Notes: generated from the sequence alone by a model not told the origin. Shown: positions 45,250 through 56,524, numbered from the stretch's first letter. The stretch: DNA of 64,000 bases from Hyposmocoma kahamanoa (GCF_003589595.1 NW_020653337.1:6156217-6220216), one strand, 5' to 3'. Program-made: numbers and translations.

Positions 45250-46840
45250 CAAATATACACTAAGAAACATTTTTGGGAAAACTACTTAATTTGTGACTTT
45301 GTTAGACTGATATTTGACAAGTTTGGATACGTCTGATACAAACACATGGCTCCACATTGCTAGCGGAAATATTTTGTTGTTCCAATTAATTTTATAAATA
45401 TTAAAACAATTATCAAGGTACATTTATAAAAATAATTATCACTTTGAACCCTGATGGGAAGGTAAAAAAGCTCGTCAAGTTTGACACTTTGAACTTTGGA
45501 CCGTTCTTCTTATTTATTAAACATGCACTTAACCCTGTACTTAACAAAAATATATCTATGTAATTCATTGAACGATATATTATTGAACAGCTCTGTTAAA
45601 ATGTCCTTGTGTTTAACGCTTCAGTCCCGAGATATATAAGCCAGTTTTAGGGTGCGTCCCCTTATAAACTTTTGAACTACATATGCAATAAATTTAAAAA
45701 ATCAGGAATATACCACTTAGTTGTTAATAAAATTATAATAAATTTTGTAACAATAATGCTGAGTAAATATCCCTTGTATCGACAGAGGTCCCATATAGAT
45801 ATAAAGGTCCCTATCCTAGCGGATAAACAATTTGTGGGTCTGAATTCGCGTCACCAATTAAATGCTTTTTTTGCTCGCTAAACATATGCATAATTATACC
45901 AAAAAAGAAAAATATTTACCTAAAGCACATTACATTTTGACACTTATCTCTTATTGTATACTAAATGAAGTTGAAACGGTATGTGTATGTGTATATGTGT
46001 GTTTATAACAAAAATAATAATGTAACAACGTCACGACCCGAGCGAAGTGTAAGCATTTACTTGCTTCATTATACTATGGTCGAAGTTTCCACACTTTTCC
46101 CATCGAAACTCTTAAGCAGATCACATATAGAACAAACATACTTTTACGAAACAGACACCAAATTCTATTCAACAAAAATATCTGCTTATGTTCAGAATTA
46201 CAAATATTGCAATTCATAATCTAACACTCGATAATCAGACACTCTTTGGGAAAAACCAACAAGTTTCAGACTAACAAACTGTACGTGGAAATGTTTATTT
46301 TAATCATTTGCCACGTACCATTTTAACCGATAACGTAATGAAATGTGCCTACAGCACGCAATGACAAAGTACTCAACTTATGCAGCTAATATTGAACGTT
46401 AATTTATATAAGTACAGCTGAAGCTACTCTTATGAGCAAAAAATTAAATAGATTTCATGGTTTTTTTTGTCTGATACGAAGTTAAAACGATAATCGTTGT
46501 TTCGTATTTCTGGTTTCATGGTAGACCTCCTATTCGCAGTAGACGGATTCGATAATTATAAACTCGCTTTTGTTTATTTTATGCACTTATATGTCATTTT
46601 GCCCCATCATAAATTGAGGGGTAAGCCAAAAAAGGGTACGCCATTGTACTGAAGTTCATTTTTAGAAGTGCAGTATTTTTCGTAGTAAATTAATAGAAAA
46701 CTCTTCGACGTTAAAATTCATGCATTATTAATAACAATAACTAACTACTTAATAACAAGAAAGTAGTTGTGGTGCAATTACCCCGAATTATACCGACTGA
46801 CAAACGTCTTATGTCAGTCATAAAAAGGCTTTTAATCACT
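45250..46840. other. stretch with no recognised feature
   Basis: AT-rich sequence with several short incidental frames (for example 45672-45881 and 45965-46219) lacking domain motifs or splice context. Confidence 0.45.
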
Positions 46841-46849
46841 TTTTAACCG

Positions 46850-47125
46850 ACTTCAATAAACATGGATGGTTTAAATTTGACTGTTATTTTTTTGTATGTT
46901 ACGCGTTTACTCCGACATTTGTATACCGAATTAATTTTTTTTCTTACAAATAGGTTACCTCAGTGACCTTATTCAAATTTGACGAAAATATTTCACCTCT
47001 GAGAGTGGCATATTAGGGGATGAATCTGTTTTATTGCATTTCACACACTTTCCGTTAACCGATTTCAATAAAACTTGGCAAATGAGATGAAATTTCACAA
47101 ACTTTTGAGGTTGTTCATTTTTATG
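46850..47125 (+). repeat. REP-D copy 7
   Basis: TTTTTAACCGACTTCAATAA to CAAACTTTTGAGGTTGTTC, with TTACGCGTTTACTCCG and ATTTCACCTCTGAGAG inside. Confidence 0.8.
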
Positions 47126-47476
47126 AATTATTGAGTTCAAAATTGAATATAGACTTTTGTAATACTACTCCGTTGTTCCTTACAAAAGGAATTTAAGTGT
47201 CTTAATACATATTTAGTAAATCGATCTCGATTCAATCATTGCCATGGAATACATTACCGTTTTTTTTTTGTGCTGCACACAGTGTACAATCAACCAAACC
47301 AACATACATTGTGTAGGAAGCATCTATTGATGCGACACAATAGAAATCTCCCTAACGATATCGATTCGCCTTCTATTTGGCAAAGCTAATACCGAATTAT
47401 TCTATAAGCCATGCGGTCGAAAAAAAAATATACAAACGGTCCATTCCGATGTCAGTAGCAAATAGAATTTTGATTA

Positions 47477-47682
47477 TTTTTAACAGACTTAAAAAAAAGG
47501 AAGAGCTTCTCAATTCGAGTGTATGTTTTTTTGTATTTATGTTACGCGATAACTCTAATTTGTAAACCAATTTTGAGGATTTTTTTTTGTTGGTAAGAAG
47601 GAAGAAAATATTCCACCTCTAAGGGTGGCAAACTAGGGGATGAATGACTTTTGAGGTCGGTTTTTTTTAGTACTCTATATTG
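47477..47682 (+). repeat. REP-D copy 8
   Basis: AACAGACTTAAAAAAAAGGA to TTTGAGGTCGGTTTTTTTTA; shortened in the middle. Confidence 0.8.
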
Positions 47683-47849
47683 AGATTATTATTTTAATTA
47701 TTGTATCCGTTTTGATGTACTATAAAGTATTTTTGTATTTAATGGTATTGTACCTAAGTACATACATACATTTACATCTAAATATAAATTGTAATATAGG
47801 AAATGAAACCTCTAAATGGAGTATATTTATTTTTTCAAATAAACCAACG

Positions 47850-47945
47850 TTTGGTCACATGAGACGCATAGATGTATACACGATTTATTTCCGAAAAATA
47901 GTTTCATTTCCTATGTGTAATAATCGCCTGAAAACCGCCGAACTG
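47850..47945 (+). repeat. Penelope-like 3' terminus fragment
   Basis: ACACGATTTATTTCCGAAAA, then ATAGTTTCATTTCCTATGTG and AATAATCGCCTGAAAACC, the terminal motif of the Penelope-like copies. Confidence 0.6.
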
Positions 47946-47949
47946 ATAA

Positions 47950-48800
47950 TTTTAAAATATTTCCATCCACGTTGAACAATGGTTTCGGGTAGAAAAATAC
48001 CTCACAAATACTATTTATTATACCTTTAAAAATATCATAAAAGTTATATGTTTAGTCAAATAAGTATAAATTTAAACGTTTTTAGATTAATCTAAAGTCG
48101 ATTTGGGAACACACCGCTCCGATAATAGCAGCATGTCATAGTTTTATAATATAAAATCATCACGTGCACGGCACAGGGTTCTAAATTAGGGGACCCCTTG
48201 ATAAAACTATTTGTCAAGTTGTCGACGCTTTAAAAAAAATTGACAAAATAGCGCAGTTGCGAATGCTCTTGGGGTTTTCATGGATTTGTTCGGGGTGTAT
48301 TGCATTTTTTTATATTTATTTCGAGTTTAATTATTCAGCGTATTTATTACTCTATGCAGTAGTCGTGTTATGGGAGCAAAAATAGGCGCTCTTCTTCCTG
48401 AAAACATTTCAAGGAAATTACATACGTAGAGGTAATATCAAAAACAGTATCTCTACCAGGAGTTTAGACCCCGAGATTACTTAATAATACTTTTTTCAAG
48501 CAAATTGTACTGCGTCCCCTAGCGTCCATAAAAAGAAATAATAATTCATATGATAATATTTTACCTACGCGGCCTGTAGCGACAACTGTCATTGTAAAAT
48601 CCTGTCTTTTACTATTCATTACTTAGAATAAAAATAAATTAATAATGCTCAAGAAAAACAAACATAGTTAATTCATCATTATAAAGAATGATTTTGTTTT
48701 TACGAACGAAATATAGAAATAAAACTTGGATTTAATTCCTTGCACTGTAATCAATATTGTGTAAATTAATACACACGAATATGGAAATCAAAACTTCAAT
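47950..48800. other. stretch with no recognised feature
   Basis: Probable intron just downstream of the signal-peptide exon. AT-rich, no repeat or coding match that I can support. Confidence 0.45.
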
Positions 48801-48811
48801 GTTTCCCTCAC

Positions 48812-48893
48812 CTATTAGTCCATCAGCACAGCAAAGGAAAAGCGTCCACCACAGCAATCCAAAAAGCGTGAATCGCCGGGACGCGCTCACCAT
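48812..48893 (-). CDS. first coding exon (signal peptide) of a secreted protein
   Basis: On the minus strand an ATG in good context (GGAAAAATGG) opens a frame encoding MVSASRRFTLFGLLWWTLFL followed by CCADGLI. The basic start, hydrophobic core and Ala-Asp-Gly cleavage region are a textbook secretory signal peptide. The frame then meets a good donor (ATAG|GTGAGG). Exon coding length is 82 bases, 27 codons plus one base (phase 1). The acceptor of 14024-14525 needs exactly one base, and G|AA yields Glu, so the pair splices in frame. The implied intron is ~34.3 kb, filled with transposons. The ~220 bp upstream is less AT-rich, as expected of a 5' UTR/promoter. The product is unrecognised, and additional small exons between the two cannot be excluded. 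Confidence 0.72.
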
Positions 48894-49112
48894 TTTTCCA
48901 AAATCACATTTTTCCCCTCCATTCCAACTACTTCATGTAAACAACACCATATTAATTACTAATCACTAGATCATCCTTTAAACAGGGCAATGGCTTTTTC
49001 TATACAGTATATATTTAATAAATTGGATTTAAGGTTGAACGACTTCGAACGTAAACACGCGTGGATTGGAACATCAATCGACACACCCACTCCGTTCAAA
49101 AGCTTGCGCGGT

Positions 49113-49260
49113 ACTGAATTTCGCTTCGATTCAAACGAATGATTACGAGCTGTAGGACGTAGGGAGTTCAGAAAAAGCTACATCTCTCGTAGCAAGTACT
49201 ACGCGTACCGTTAGCAACACAAACCGCATTTGTAGCTTGTTGTGTATTGTGTTTTATACA
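49113..49260 (-). promoter_or_regulatory. candidate promoter region of the secreted-protein gene
   Basis: On the minus strand a TATAAAA word (49258-49252) and, further in, an arthropod initiator-like TCAGTAC (49117-49111) precede the start codon at 48893. The 49030-49330 region is base-balanced amid AT-rich DNA. The two motifs are too far apart to be one core promoter, so either may be the real start, or neither. Confidence 0.25.
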
Positions 49261-49420
49261 AAGCTGCTGAGTAGTCTTCGGCGCCGCGCAAACGTGTGTT
49301 TTGTGTTGGATACAAGCAACAGACAACTTGAAACGAATATTCTTTAGTCAACGATTACGGCAACCGCAAATGTATGAAAATTGAATATTCGGTTCTATAC
49401 TACAAAGGTTTAGGTAACTA

Positions 49421-49592
49421 ACTAAATGTAAACAAACCGTAATGAAGTATTTTATGAGACATTACCTGGTTACTTATTGCAAAATTATAATGAACTTCTT
49501 GAAAATAGTTCTAAATATACATATGATAATATTTTCAAGTAATAAACAACATTTCGAACTACCTATTTAAATAGTACTAAATGTATAATTAT
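49421..49592 (+). repeat. dispersed repeat H, copy 3
   Basis: Same orientation and sequence as 886-1050 (AATGAAGTATTTTATGAGAC, GATAATATTTTCAAGTAAT, CGAACTACCTATTTAAAT). Confidence 0.65.
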
Positions 49593-49599
49593 AAATATA

Positions 49600-50600
49600 A
49601 TATTTAAAAAAAGATGTTTAAATAACACGTATTACACCTTACCTACGATAAACAACCTTAAATAAAATTTTGCCTATAAGAAGATGACAACTAATAATAT
49701 GCAACCAAATCAAAGAGGACAGTAGTAATACGGCGTATGAAACTCACTACTAAATTTTGTATTTGACCGGTTAACTGCGTGACAATTGAAGTTTGTTTAT
49801 ATACTTTTAGCATCGAGTATATAATATACTCGATTACCTTATAGTTAATTACCTTTATACTATAGTTGCCGTTTGCTTGTCTCCAACACAAGACACACTC
49901 TGAATAACGAAAATTAAAACGCTTACCTTCTAAAGCAAGGCTTAAGGCTCCCAAGTCGATTATGTATACTTTTTGTACGGTAGGTGTAAGAAAATGTCAT
50001 GAGAATCTCGAAGGTCTAACTCTACAAAGACGTTTTGTAAATGTTTTTACTAGCAGTAAAGCTCCTTACGAAAACGTTTCCCTGTGTTTACTTCATTCTC
50101 CTGAATTAATCCCCCTAAGTTTCCTCTATGAAAATAGTGTCAGCATACATATATTAAACAATGCTCTATTTAAAAATCCACGTCAAAGAATAATGGTGAC
50201 ATATATTTTTGCTACCACTTTAAAAAAAATAAGAACCCTTGCGAATTATAACCATAGACAATATAATATTATACTGCTACTATCATAACATCATAAAATA
50301 TTTATAATTACAAATTAAAATAGAATGTGTATGGCAATTCGTATCTTATATACAATCATTGTCATACACCAAATATTGTTTTATTTGTTTTTTATCATGC
50401 CAAACATTTATTACAGACAAACAATATTGTCGACACTGAACAGACTTACATTACTCACACAGAACAGAAGTCCATTTTCTACCCAGGTTGCTGCGAGAGG
50501 CCATTGAATTTAAAAAATATCCTAATTTCAACAGGGAAGATTATTTCTCCGTACAACTTTTCCTTTGATATCCAATTTTTCCTCTCATGAAAAATCCTAA
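49600..50600. other. stretch with no recognised feature
   Basis: Includes frames of 87-108 codons (49691-49954 minus, 49962-50288 plus) with no recognised motif. TTTTTGTACGGTAGG at 49970 is a word shared with the REP-A leader. Confidence 0.35.
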
Positions 50601-50607
50601 GCAGCCA

Positions 50608-50909
50608 AAGCCGAATTTACATTTGTCTGATGTGTCGTGTCGTGACACGTCAGAACGGTGTCGGTATCATACATTTACTTTACATCTGACGTGACGGCTT
50701 GTGTAGTGTCGCATTAGAAGCGATCTCGATCTGCGTCAGGACGGGTGAGATGTGCATACGCCAGTGCTGTGTTGTGACGCGTCAGACGAGGGTATTGATT
50801 CAAAATATCGTCAGAAGGCGTCAGAACGCAATATATAGATGTGAACACTAGCCATGACGTCAGAGCTCATCACGACACGTCACGTCAGACAAATATAAAC
50901 GCGGCTTAA
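50608..50909. mobile_element. MITE with ~40 bp inverted termini
   Basis: Left GCCGAATTTACATTTGTCTG then ATGTGTCGTGTCGTGACACG; right CACGACACGTCACGTCAGAC then AAATATAAACGCGGCTTA. The interior repeats GACGYGTCAGA words. No ORF. Confidence 0.78.
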
Positions 50910-50948
50910 GACTCTGCAGTCTTAACAGTCGTAGAACTGTTACTACGG

Positions 50949-51109
50949 GTCGTATTCCAGAACTCTACTCAATGCTCAAGTCAGGACTTCAGTATGATTT
51001 AAAGCACTAGAAATCATACTCGAGTCCTTGCCATTAGGGTCGTATTTCCAGTGCTTTAAATCATACTGAAGACTTGACTTGAGCATTGAGTAGAGTTCTG
51101 GAATACGAC
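50949..51109. mobile_element. foldback with ~60 bp near-perfect arms
   Basis: The left arm (TCGTATTCCAGAACTCTACT .. TTTAAAGCACT) is mirrored by 51050-51109, with only about two mismatches in ~59 bases, round a ~41 bp loop. A diverged fragment of the family occurs near 51925-51960. A MITE is the simplest reading. Confidence 0.82.
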
Positions 51110-51174
51110 TCTAGGTCTTCATTTTGTTTCTAATTTCCTTTTAAGGCTTTAATTTAATTTATTTAATATTCATA

Positions 51175-51480
51175 TTGTTAAAATACAATGTTTCACAAAA
51201 CATAATATGTACTACAAAGTTATAATAAATGTTCTTTGGTAAATTAAAATTAATAACTATTTTGACCATAATGAAAAATATGGTGATTTGCATTAATACT
51301 AGACATAATTAGTTGATGACTTTACCATCTCAGTCAGCCGTGACCATGGGACCTGTAAAGAGCCCGAAACGTTGACTTGTTTGAAAAAAAAATGAAATAT
51401 ACGCGAATTAGAACCGATCCAAAAAAAAAATTTTCTTTTTCAATATGTAACAATCGCGAAAACCATATTTTCTTTCGGTA
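51175..51480 (+). mobile_element. Penelope-like element 3' end, copy 2
   Basis: TTCACAAAACATAATATG, TAGACATAATTAGTTGATGA, AGTCAGCCGTGACCATGGGA, CTGTAAAGAGCCCGAAACG, ending near AACAATCGCGAAAACC. Compared with the other copies it has substitutions in the outer CGG arm of the structured block. Confidence 0.78.
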
Positions 51481-52034
51481 GGTTTTCACACAAAAACTGG
51501 AGAATAATAGAGCAACGATGATCGAACACGAAACAGATCTGTTTTATATCTGCATTATTCTAGGTTCCGTTCGGCACGACAAGAGCAATATCTTAATTGC
51601 ATGACACTTCAATTTAGGAGACAAAGCGTCTGTTGGAAAAATAACATGACGTATTTATCAATGGAAAGAGGAAATTCGAGTTTAGGAAAATATTAAGCGC
51701 ATAGTTGCGTGTCAAATAAAACAGAGTAATATTATTACCTAATCATTATATCGCTACTTTTCCAGAATAGTGATCCAAACCAAATGAATATATTTTTTCT
51801 CGTATCGCACACCTGTATTCTGAATGTGTTGAAGTGATGGATAAGACACCGAGTTTTCCATTGGTTAAAACAATCAACGTTATAACATTGGGCCGACACT
51901 TATACATTTGGCCAGTATTGAGTGCTACTAGATACGACTCAATTTCTTTTAAATCATACTAAAAATCAGTTAGGTGTTTTTGAGATAGGTCGTTATTCTA
52001 GAAAGCCATGGATATGTAAAGATTGAAGTTTTTG

Positions 52035-52328
52035 AACCTACACGGCGTATTTTATACGCACCGCAGACGCACGGTAGACGCGCGTATGTATCACACGTTT
52101 TGATAAGGTGTTTCTTAATTTCAGTTAGTTTTTGTGATGAAGCAACTACATGAAATTCTAAGTGTAAGCTCCAGTGGAGTATAGAACCTTCTTGCTTGCA
52201 ACGCGATGTTTGAATCGAGACACTACAGCGCGTCTGAAGCCCGTAACCGCGAAGATGACGCGCGATTACGGCGCTGTAAACGCGTGTTTGTGATACGCGC
52301 GTCGTCGGCGCATAAAAGTGTTTGTGGT
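52035..52328. mobile_element. GC-rich MITE (GC1), copy 2
   Basis: Left CTACACGGCGTATTTTATAC, right TACGCGCGTCGTCGGCGC. The interior (TGATGAAGCAACTACATGAA, CTTGCTTGCAACGCGATGTT) is collinear with 17110-17195 in the same orientation. Lacks the REP-A insertion seen in copy 1. Confidence 0.8.
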
Positions 52329-52819
52329 ACCGTCGTTGTTTCCGATTTCCATAACACAAGTGCTTTAGCTACTTACTTGGGGATCAGAGCAACGTATTTG
52401 TAATGTTGTCTAATATTTATTTATTTATTAGTTTTTCAATAGAAATAGACTATTTTGCAAAGTAAAATTACAATGGCTAGGAAGACTTCTTTAATATCTA
52501 ATATAGTGTATTTTGTATACTTATATATTATTAACCTCAAAAACTACAAAAAAAAATCGAAAAATTATTTACGTAGCTTCTTTTATGTATTTGATATTAC
52601 AGTGTTTTGGTTTGACACGGCAGTACAGTCCAGCAAGTTGATAAAGTCATCGTCGCGACTAATTCATAGAACCCTAATTCGATAATTGTACTATAAGCAG
52701 TTGAGTCTTAGTTGCAGGAAGGTTACCATATTACCGTAACTTCATCGGATTTACGTAGTTATAACATAACAAATTTCAAGTCAAATAAAATAAATATTCA
52801 TTACATGATTGAGAGCACT

Positions 52820-53270
52820 AGGGCTTCTGACAGATTGACTGCATGTTTGCAATTAATGCGTAAAGTCGTAATCAACTTCGTGCAGACGATACGTCGACTG
52901 CATGAAGTTGATAACGACTTCACGCATTAACTGCATGCAGTCGAAGCCGACTCTCGCCGCTTTATATGCAGTTAGATTACATGATCAAAGGCACGTCTGC
53001 TCGCCTCGAGAATTTTGCATGGAGTGAAAATATTTGTGAACAATCATTGATCTACCAATAAAGAACAATCCAAAATTTCAAAAGTAAATGGCCAAGAACC
53101 AGAGAAAAGGCTGATAAAAAAGACGAGATGACGATGAAGGAGGTCGCATAGTCGCACAATTAATGTGTGAAGTCGTTATCAACTTCTTGGAGTCGTGGTC
53201 TCGGCGTCATAAAGTTGATTACTTCACGGATTAACCACAAGCATGCAGACAATCTGTTAGCAGCATTAGT
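52820..53270. mobile_element. foldback element E, copy 2
   Basis: Outer ends GGGCTTCTGACAGATTGACT and GACAATCTGTTAGCAGC are inverted. Inner units GCAATTAATGCGTAAAGTCG / CGACTTCACGCATTAACTGC alternate in orientation. A ~130 bp unrelated centre includes a LINE-like stretch (53050-53150) resembling 39600-39715. Confidence 0.7.
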
Positions 53271-53722
53271 GAGAAAAGAGCTAATGATCTTTAAACAGAT
53301 GAACTCATATTATTTATCAAACAATAAGCGTTGTTGAAGAACCAACCCGATCAACGTGATCTTCAAATAAAAAAACCGTTTTAAGATAAGTCTAGGTATA
53401 GGTAGGTAGGTAGCTAGTCCATTGCTAGGTAGTCCGTTTGGGAGTCACGGTGCCACAGACATATCTACAGACACTAAGATACACAGAAAAAGGCTTCAAA
53501 CTCCCCTCTTTTTGCAGCGAGGTTTAAGGCAAGGCATTACAACACGAGCCTAGATTTGTGGAGGTGAGGAGTGGGGGGTCGCCTCGCGTCCCGCAGTCCG
53601 CGCGCTGTTAATTAATATGAATAAAAAAGGAACAGGCGGAGAAAATTTGGCACAGATCCGACGTCTACAAGCGCCCTATGGCGATTGACGCGACGGGACA
53701 ACGGGTGGCGCGGCGTGTCGTT

Positions 53723-54040
53723 TTAGGGCGCTTTGCCATTATGTCGTCACGTTTTATTATCGTTGGACGACTGTCGTGTCTAGCCTGTTCCCATATCACG
53801 ACTACCTGTCATGGACGATTTTTTATCGTTGAACGACTATCGTTACTAGCTGTTCCCACTAGATCGTCACGACAAGGATGTCGTTTGCACGACAGAATCG
53901 TTTGATGCCCTGCAGTCGATTTTATGTTCTTTTGGAAGCCGGTAGTGTGTGTTCGCTCGAAATGGATGACGACGAAATTTTAATATTTTTTTAATCGATC
54001 GACAATCTGTCGTCACGACATAGTGGGAACGCGCCCTTAG
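53723..54040. mobile_element. MITE with GTCGT-rich inverted ends
   Basis: Left TTAGGGCGCTTTGCCATTAT then GTCGTCACG; right CGTCACGACATAGTGGGAAC then GCGCCCTTA. The termini align as imperfect inverted repeats of ~28 bp. The interior repeats CGTTGRACGACTRTCGT and CTGTTCCCA words. A frame over it is fortuitous. Confidence 0.72.
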
Positions 54041-54379
54041 GATAAATGTGAATTTAATAACTAATAGAGCTTCAATTGAAAACCAAAATTTAGTATGTTC
54101 TCAGTAATACTTAAAGAGAAATTTCTCCATATAAAAGTTATGTACAAAGTTAAATATTTTGTTCTGAAATAATTCGTTTTATGCTTTTTTTAGCCTGTTT
54201 TCAGGATTTTATATGATCTGATAAAGTACATCCTATCGTGTAACGCATTATTAGCACATGATTTAGACAATATACTTAGGTGTATAGTATATTTTTTGTA
54301 AAACCGCTATTTAATAGTAAATATCTAAACCATTTGATCGAACAAAATTGTTTTTTCCGCTTCTCCTCCGGTAACACGC

Positions 54380-54720
54380 CTAAAATAGAAAACGTTATCG
54401 ATCACAGAAAACAATGACACGAAATCAAACGAGTCTCCATAAGTAGCCGCCAAAAGAAATCGAACTACACTACACTTTAACATGCAAGACAACGCCCCAG
54501 TATCGGTAAGCCCTGAACGGTGTCAACAAGGGCCAAGAACAAAGGACCCAGCGAGTAACCCTGAGGAAGTCTACTCACGTGTACTACGTCCTGTTTGAAA
54601 GCGTTATTGAAAGTTCAAATGAGATGTTGTTTAGTTGATGACGCTATCTGTATGGTAATCCGTTGATTAAACTCAACAACTTTTTATGTCACGTACTAAC
54701 TATAGTTAATAATTTCTTGC
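54380..54720 (-). pseudogene. antisense LINE reverse-transcriptase fragment
   Basis: On the minus strand one frame reads VVHVSRLPQGYSLGPLFLAL, which matches reverse-transcriptase motif B (PQGSxLGPLLF) of non-LTR elements. Flanking frames are broken. It faces the plus-strand LINE at 54760. Confidence 0.55.
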
Positions 54721-54759
54721 TTAAACACTTTGAACCTTACAATTTTTGAACCTTTACTC

Positions 54760-55232
54760 GTTCCGGCGTGAGCCAGGGAAGTAACCTGGGCCCAACGCTA
54801 TTTTTAATTATAGTAGACGACTTCAGGACATGTATTGGGGGTGCACATTCTCTATTGTTTGCAGACGACCTTAAAGTAATACACCCCATAGATCAAGCTT
54901 CTGATTGCGAGTCACTTCAACGGGTGATCGCTGCTGTAACACAGTGGAGTGCAATTAACAGTTACCACTGAATGCACTGAAGTGTAAAACCATTTCTTTC
55001 ACTCGATCCAGTGATCCAGTTCGCGCTAATTATAACCTCTCAGGTATTCCACGTGTCCGTGTTAGTACAATTCAAGACCTAAGATTAACATTGGATACCC
55101 GAATAAGCATGGGTGACCACATAATTAATATCTGCAAATTTGCTAGCAGGATGCTGGGTTTCATAATAAGGACAGCGTCTCACTTCCGTGACGCAAATGT
55201 TGCTGTGTTACTGTACCGTTGTACACGTTACA
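54760..55232 (+). pseudogene. LINE reverse-transcriptase fragment (jockey-like)
   Basis: Plus-strand coding VSQGSNLGPTLFLIIVDDFR, then HSLLFADDLKVIHPID (catalytic FADD), LQRVIAAVTQWSAIN. After a frame change come LNALKCKTISFTRS and FASRMLGFIIRTASHFRD. This is the motif B to thumb region of a jockey-type element. It lacks both termini and is frameshifted near 54968. Confidence 0.82.
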
Positions 55233-55377
55233 AACGTCAACGTTACAAATAATTTCTTCGTATGGAACACGACGAGGAGCTACCGCGTAATTCAAACCCT
55301 TTCGCAAAAACTGAATAAGCAAACTGATCTAATATTTTGTTCGATAAGTTTATTACATAAATATATTTATTACGTAA

Positions 55378-55975
55378 ATTGACGGTATAGCGATGGGCTC
55401 CCCGGTATCTCCCATTGTTGCCGATATTTTCATGGAAGACTTCGAGGAGCGAGTTTTAGCCATGACCCCAGCTAGGCCGAAGATTTTCAAACGGTACATT
55501 GATGATACTTTCACAATATTACCTAAAGATAGCATACCTTCTTTCTTGGACCATCTTAATTCTTTTAGTACTAAGATCCAATTTACTATGGAACAAGAGA
55601 ATTGTGGTACTTTAGGTTTCTTAGATGTTTTAATTAAAAGGAATCCTAATAACGCCTTAGGCCATACTGTACTTCGAAAGAAAACCCATACAGATAAGTA
55701 TAGCAATGGTAATTCCCATCACCATCCTAGCCAGTTAGCTACCGTGGGCAAATCTTTGTTTCAGAGAGCACATGGTGTATGCGACAGTAATCATCTGGCA
55801 GGGGAACTTCAGCATATAAAGCAAGTCCTACATGCGAATAAGTTGAAGATTCCACGCCAATGCCGCAGGCCCCGTGTGAAACCACCAACAGCCGAGCGAA
55901 GACCTGCCATCTTACGTTAAGTGAGAGGTGTTACAGACAAGATCGAAAGAGTGAACTTAATAAAAATTCATTCAA
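55378..55975 (+). pseudogene. Penelope-like reverse transcriptase, truncated
   Basis: From DGIAMGSPVSPIVADIFMED (Penelope/telomerase-type RT motif) through KRYIDDTFTILPKDSIPSFL (catalytic YIDD), CGTLGFLDVLIKR and GELQHIKQVLHANKL to a stop at 55920. A neighbouring frame then continues GVTDKIERVNLIKIHS, so a frameshift rather than the true end closes it. The N-terminal RT and the C-terminal GIY-YIG endonuclease are missing. It joins directly to the non-coding 3' region. Confidence 0.88.
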
Positions 55976-56245
55976 TAAAATAATTTGTAAACCTTTATGT
56001 AGCGTAAATTGGAATGTTTTCTTTGTAAAATTAAAAATAAGGTGTTTAATTAATAACTATTGTAACTAGTGAAAAAATAGGGTGGTTTGCATCAATATTA
56101 GACATAACTGGTTGAAGACTGTACCACCTCAGTCAACCGTGACCATGGGACCTGTAAAGGGCCCGAAACGTCGGTTTGTTTGAAAAATATACGCGATTTA
56201 AATCCGGAAAAACAGTTTCATTTCCTATAATTATAACATTTTTCA
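55976..56245 (+). mobile_element. Penelope-like element 3' non-coding end with structured block
   Basis: Follows the RT fragment and defines the family: AAATAATTTGTAAACCTTTA, TGGTTGAAGACTGTACCACC, CAGTCAACCGTGACCATGGG, CTGTAAAGGGCCCGAAACGT, GATTTAAATCCGGAAAAACA. The AACCG before and CGGTT after the CTGTAAAG..GAAACG core can pair, and a small inner stem is also possible. Confidence 0.8.
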
Positions 56246-56524
56246 AACTATTGAAACATGGTGTAACCACTGTAAAACCAGCATGGCAAAAATTTATATC
56301 GGCTTTGTTACATTTTTTCTATAAAATTATTCAATATATAATTCCATACAATTAAAATTAATTACGTTCTTGACTACGTAAGCCCTATTCATACTATAGA
56401 TTGAAATGGGCTTATTGCCGGTTTCTTCCGCTAGATGGCGCATGAACGCTAGTGCTTGCTGTACTGTCACTCTATAGCACATTACCTGCTAACTTTCATA
56501 TTAATGTTTAAACCAAAACCTGTT

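Noticed and set aside
53678..53905. 75-codon plus-strand open frame
   Set aside because: Lies largely over the GTCGT-rich MITE; repetitive CGTTGRACGACTRTCGT words explain it.
55353..55706. 117-codon minus-strand open frame
   Set aside because: Antisense shadow of the Penelope-like reverse transcriptase.
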